From Campylobacter massiliensis (GTDB lineage Bacteria > Campylobacterota > Campylobacteria > Campylobacterales > Campylobacteraceae): DNA of 64,000 nt. The DNA is taken from contig NZ_JACLZK010000001.1 of the NCBI RefSeq assembly GCF_014253065.1, forward strand, positions 558,001 through 622,000, read 5' to 3'. Below the pieces are notes generated by a model. The model searched no databases, was not told where the DNA came from, and saw only the letters and a program-made list of their open reading frames with translations. Positions 63,211 to 64,000 of this stretch are shown here, piece after piece; within the stretch, counting starts at the first letter, position 1, and each line of letters starts with the position of its first letter. Both the position numbers and the translations under genes were made by a program.

Positions 63211-64000
63211 TCACTCGGCGCGTCCCAAAATTTTATAAATTTGCGCATCTGTGAGCTCAAGATCCAAAAATAGCTTGTAGAACTCACGCGTCTCGCGAGC
63301 CATGTCAAATTTAAACGCATCGGGATAGGTTAAGCTTATGAGCCATTTTAACCCCAAAAACCTCATAAACGAAGGCGGGCGGTCGAACCACGAAAAGGGC
63401 TCGCGCGGGATGTAAAACGCCTTTTTGTTTTTCACCGCGCCGAGCAATCGCCACTTCGGATCGCCGTAAATTTTATCAAACAGCTCCTTTTCGTAGATGA
63501 GGATGACGTCGGGGTCGTATTTTACGAGCTGTTCGAAGCTAATCTTAACGCGTCCGAAAGATTTGGCGTTTGGATCTTCGCTACACTTATGCACGTTTTG
63601 CGCGCCTGCTCGCTCGATGAGCGTCGCATGCCACGAGCCCTCGCACTCGGTGGCTAGCCCGTCGCCGCCTTGCGCGTAGTAGATTTTTACCTTTTGCAGG
63701 TTGTTTTTCTTAATGTACTCCTCGATCTGCGCGGTCAAATTTAGCGACTCCTTCGCGTAGTTTATGAGACGTGCTGCGCGCTCTTTTTTACCCGTGATTT
63801 CGCCTAAAATTTCAAACCCATCCAGATAATCCTCGAGCTTCGTCGCGCTCAGATAGAGCATCGGTTTTTTGATAGAGCCGAAGACCTCGCTCATCTTTTT
63901 GGTGTTGCGAGAGCTTGCGTTTACGAGGATGAGACCCGGGTCTAGGCGTAGCAGCATCTCGACATTTGGAATTTTACCCTGACCGAAAAAGCCGCCCACG
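63211..64000 (-). CDS. Periplasmic binding protein of the FecCD-type importer (partial, 5' end outside window)
   Basis: About 263 codons of a helical-backbone (TroA-like) binding protein; the N-terminus and signal peptide lie beyond position 64000. Visible features: GGFFGQGKIPNVEMLLRLDPGLILVNA near the cut end, then YDPDVILIYEKELFD and the late segment REPFSWFDRPPSFMRFLGLKWL. It could bind an iron complex, a corrinoid or an oxyanion. It is the first visible gene of the operon running to the methyltransferase. Confidence 0.8.
   Translation of the reverse strand, partial: VGGFFGQGKIPNVEMLLRLDPGLILVNASSRNTKKMSEVFGSIKKPMLYLSATKLEDYLDGFEILGEITGKKERAARLINYAKESLNLTAQIEEYIKKNNLQKVKIYYAQGGDGLATECEGSWHATLIERAGAQNVHKCSEDPNAKSFGRVKISFEQLVKYDPDVILIYEKELFDKIYGDPKWRLLGAVKNKKAFYIPREPFSWFDRPPSFMRFLGLKWLISLTYPDAFKFDMARETREFYKLFLDLELTDAQIYKILGRAE

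Overview
The window comes from a Campylobacter-type epsilonproteobacterium, most likely of the rectus/showae/curvus/concisus group. The evidence is the gene order hemN - UPF0763 gene - argF - hemB | ribA - rsmG (the same as in C. jejuni), the alr - pgp2 pair, a Sec-exported cytochrome-c-type NosZ operon, TupABC, and two selenocysteine formate dehydrogenases. Base composition is clearly richer in G+C than C. jejuni. The words AAATTTGAC, AAATTTAGC and AAATTTGCG are extraordinarily frequent inside and outside genes.

Layout. 1-5346 (minus): a Lap-type adhesin secretion and release operon, reading lapE-like TolC protein, LapG protease, LapD receptor, LapB ABC exporter (cut by the window edge). 5431-10651 (minus): CCG iron-sulfur protein, hemN, UPF0763 gene, argF, hemB. 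10713-14638 (plus): ribA, rsmG, three small genes (one SUKH-like), htpX and a TIGR01777 epimerase. 15148-17323 (minus): alr, a small gene and the peptidoglycan L,D-carboxypeptidase pgp2. 17457-18971 (plus): copper handling (PCu(A)C chaperone, small anchored protein, Sco1). 19129-29063 (plus): a complete clade II nitrous oxide reductase operon (beta-propeller gene, nosZ, nosB, nosD, nosG, nosC1, nosC2, nosH, nosF, nosY) behind a perfect FNR/CRP-type box. 29206-34857: a three-domain lysophospholipid transporter/acyltransferase/ligase, a MerR regulator and an amidohydrolase with a strange N-terminal extension. 35005-39434 (minus): an unknown gene, three TPM-domain paralogues and LemA. 39626-45745 (minus): a 2039-residue type I secreted adhesin with a LapG-like cleavage site, presumably the substrate of the operon at the left edge. 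45987-52865: a selenocysteine FdhF on plus, convergent with a TorD-like / small Tat protein / selenocysteine FdhA / FdhB operon on minus. 53166-55799: tungstate importer TupC, TupB and divergent TupA. 56026-57351: a class V aminotransferase. 57910-60553: a small gene, a ModE-like regulator and FdhD on minus, and a di-TOBE molbindin on plus. 60653-64000 (minus): a methyltransferase and a FecCD-type ABC importer, cut by the window edge.

How the parts work together. The right-hand third is a molybdenum/tungsten and formate region: metal uptake (Tup, perhaps the FecCD system), storage (molbindin), cofactor maturation (FdhD, TorD-like chaperone), regulation (ModE) and the two enzymes. I found one inverted-repeat motif, close to AATATGC-N7-GCATATT, at five places upstream of fdhF, the fdhA operon (twice), tupA/tupB and the fdhD/mop pair. 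It is a candidate operator that would make these genes one regulon, with the ModE-like protein the obvious candidate to bind it. The other main result is that a full Lap-like surface-adhesion switch can be assembled from two loci 34 kb apart.

The motif AAATTTGAC occurs in facing pairs that form hairpins behind several genes, and is packed into low-complexity protein insertions. This resembles the behaviour of DNA uptake sequences in other bacteria. No tRNA, rRNA, CRISPR array, insertion sequence or phage gene was recognised.
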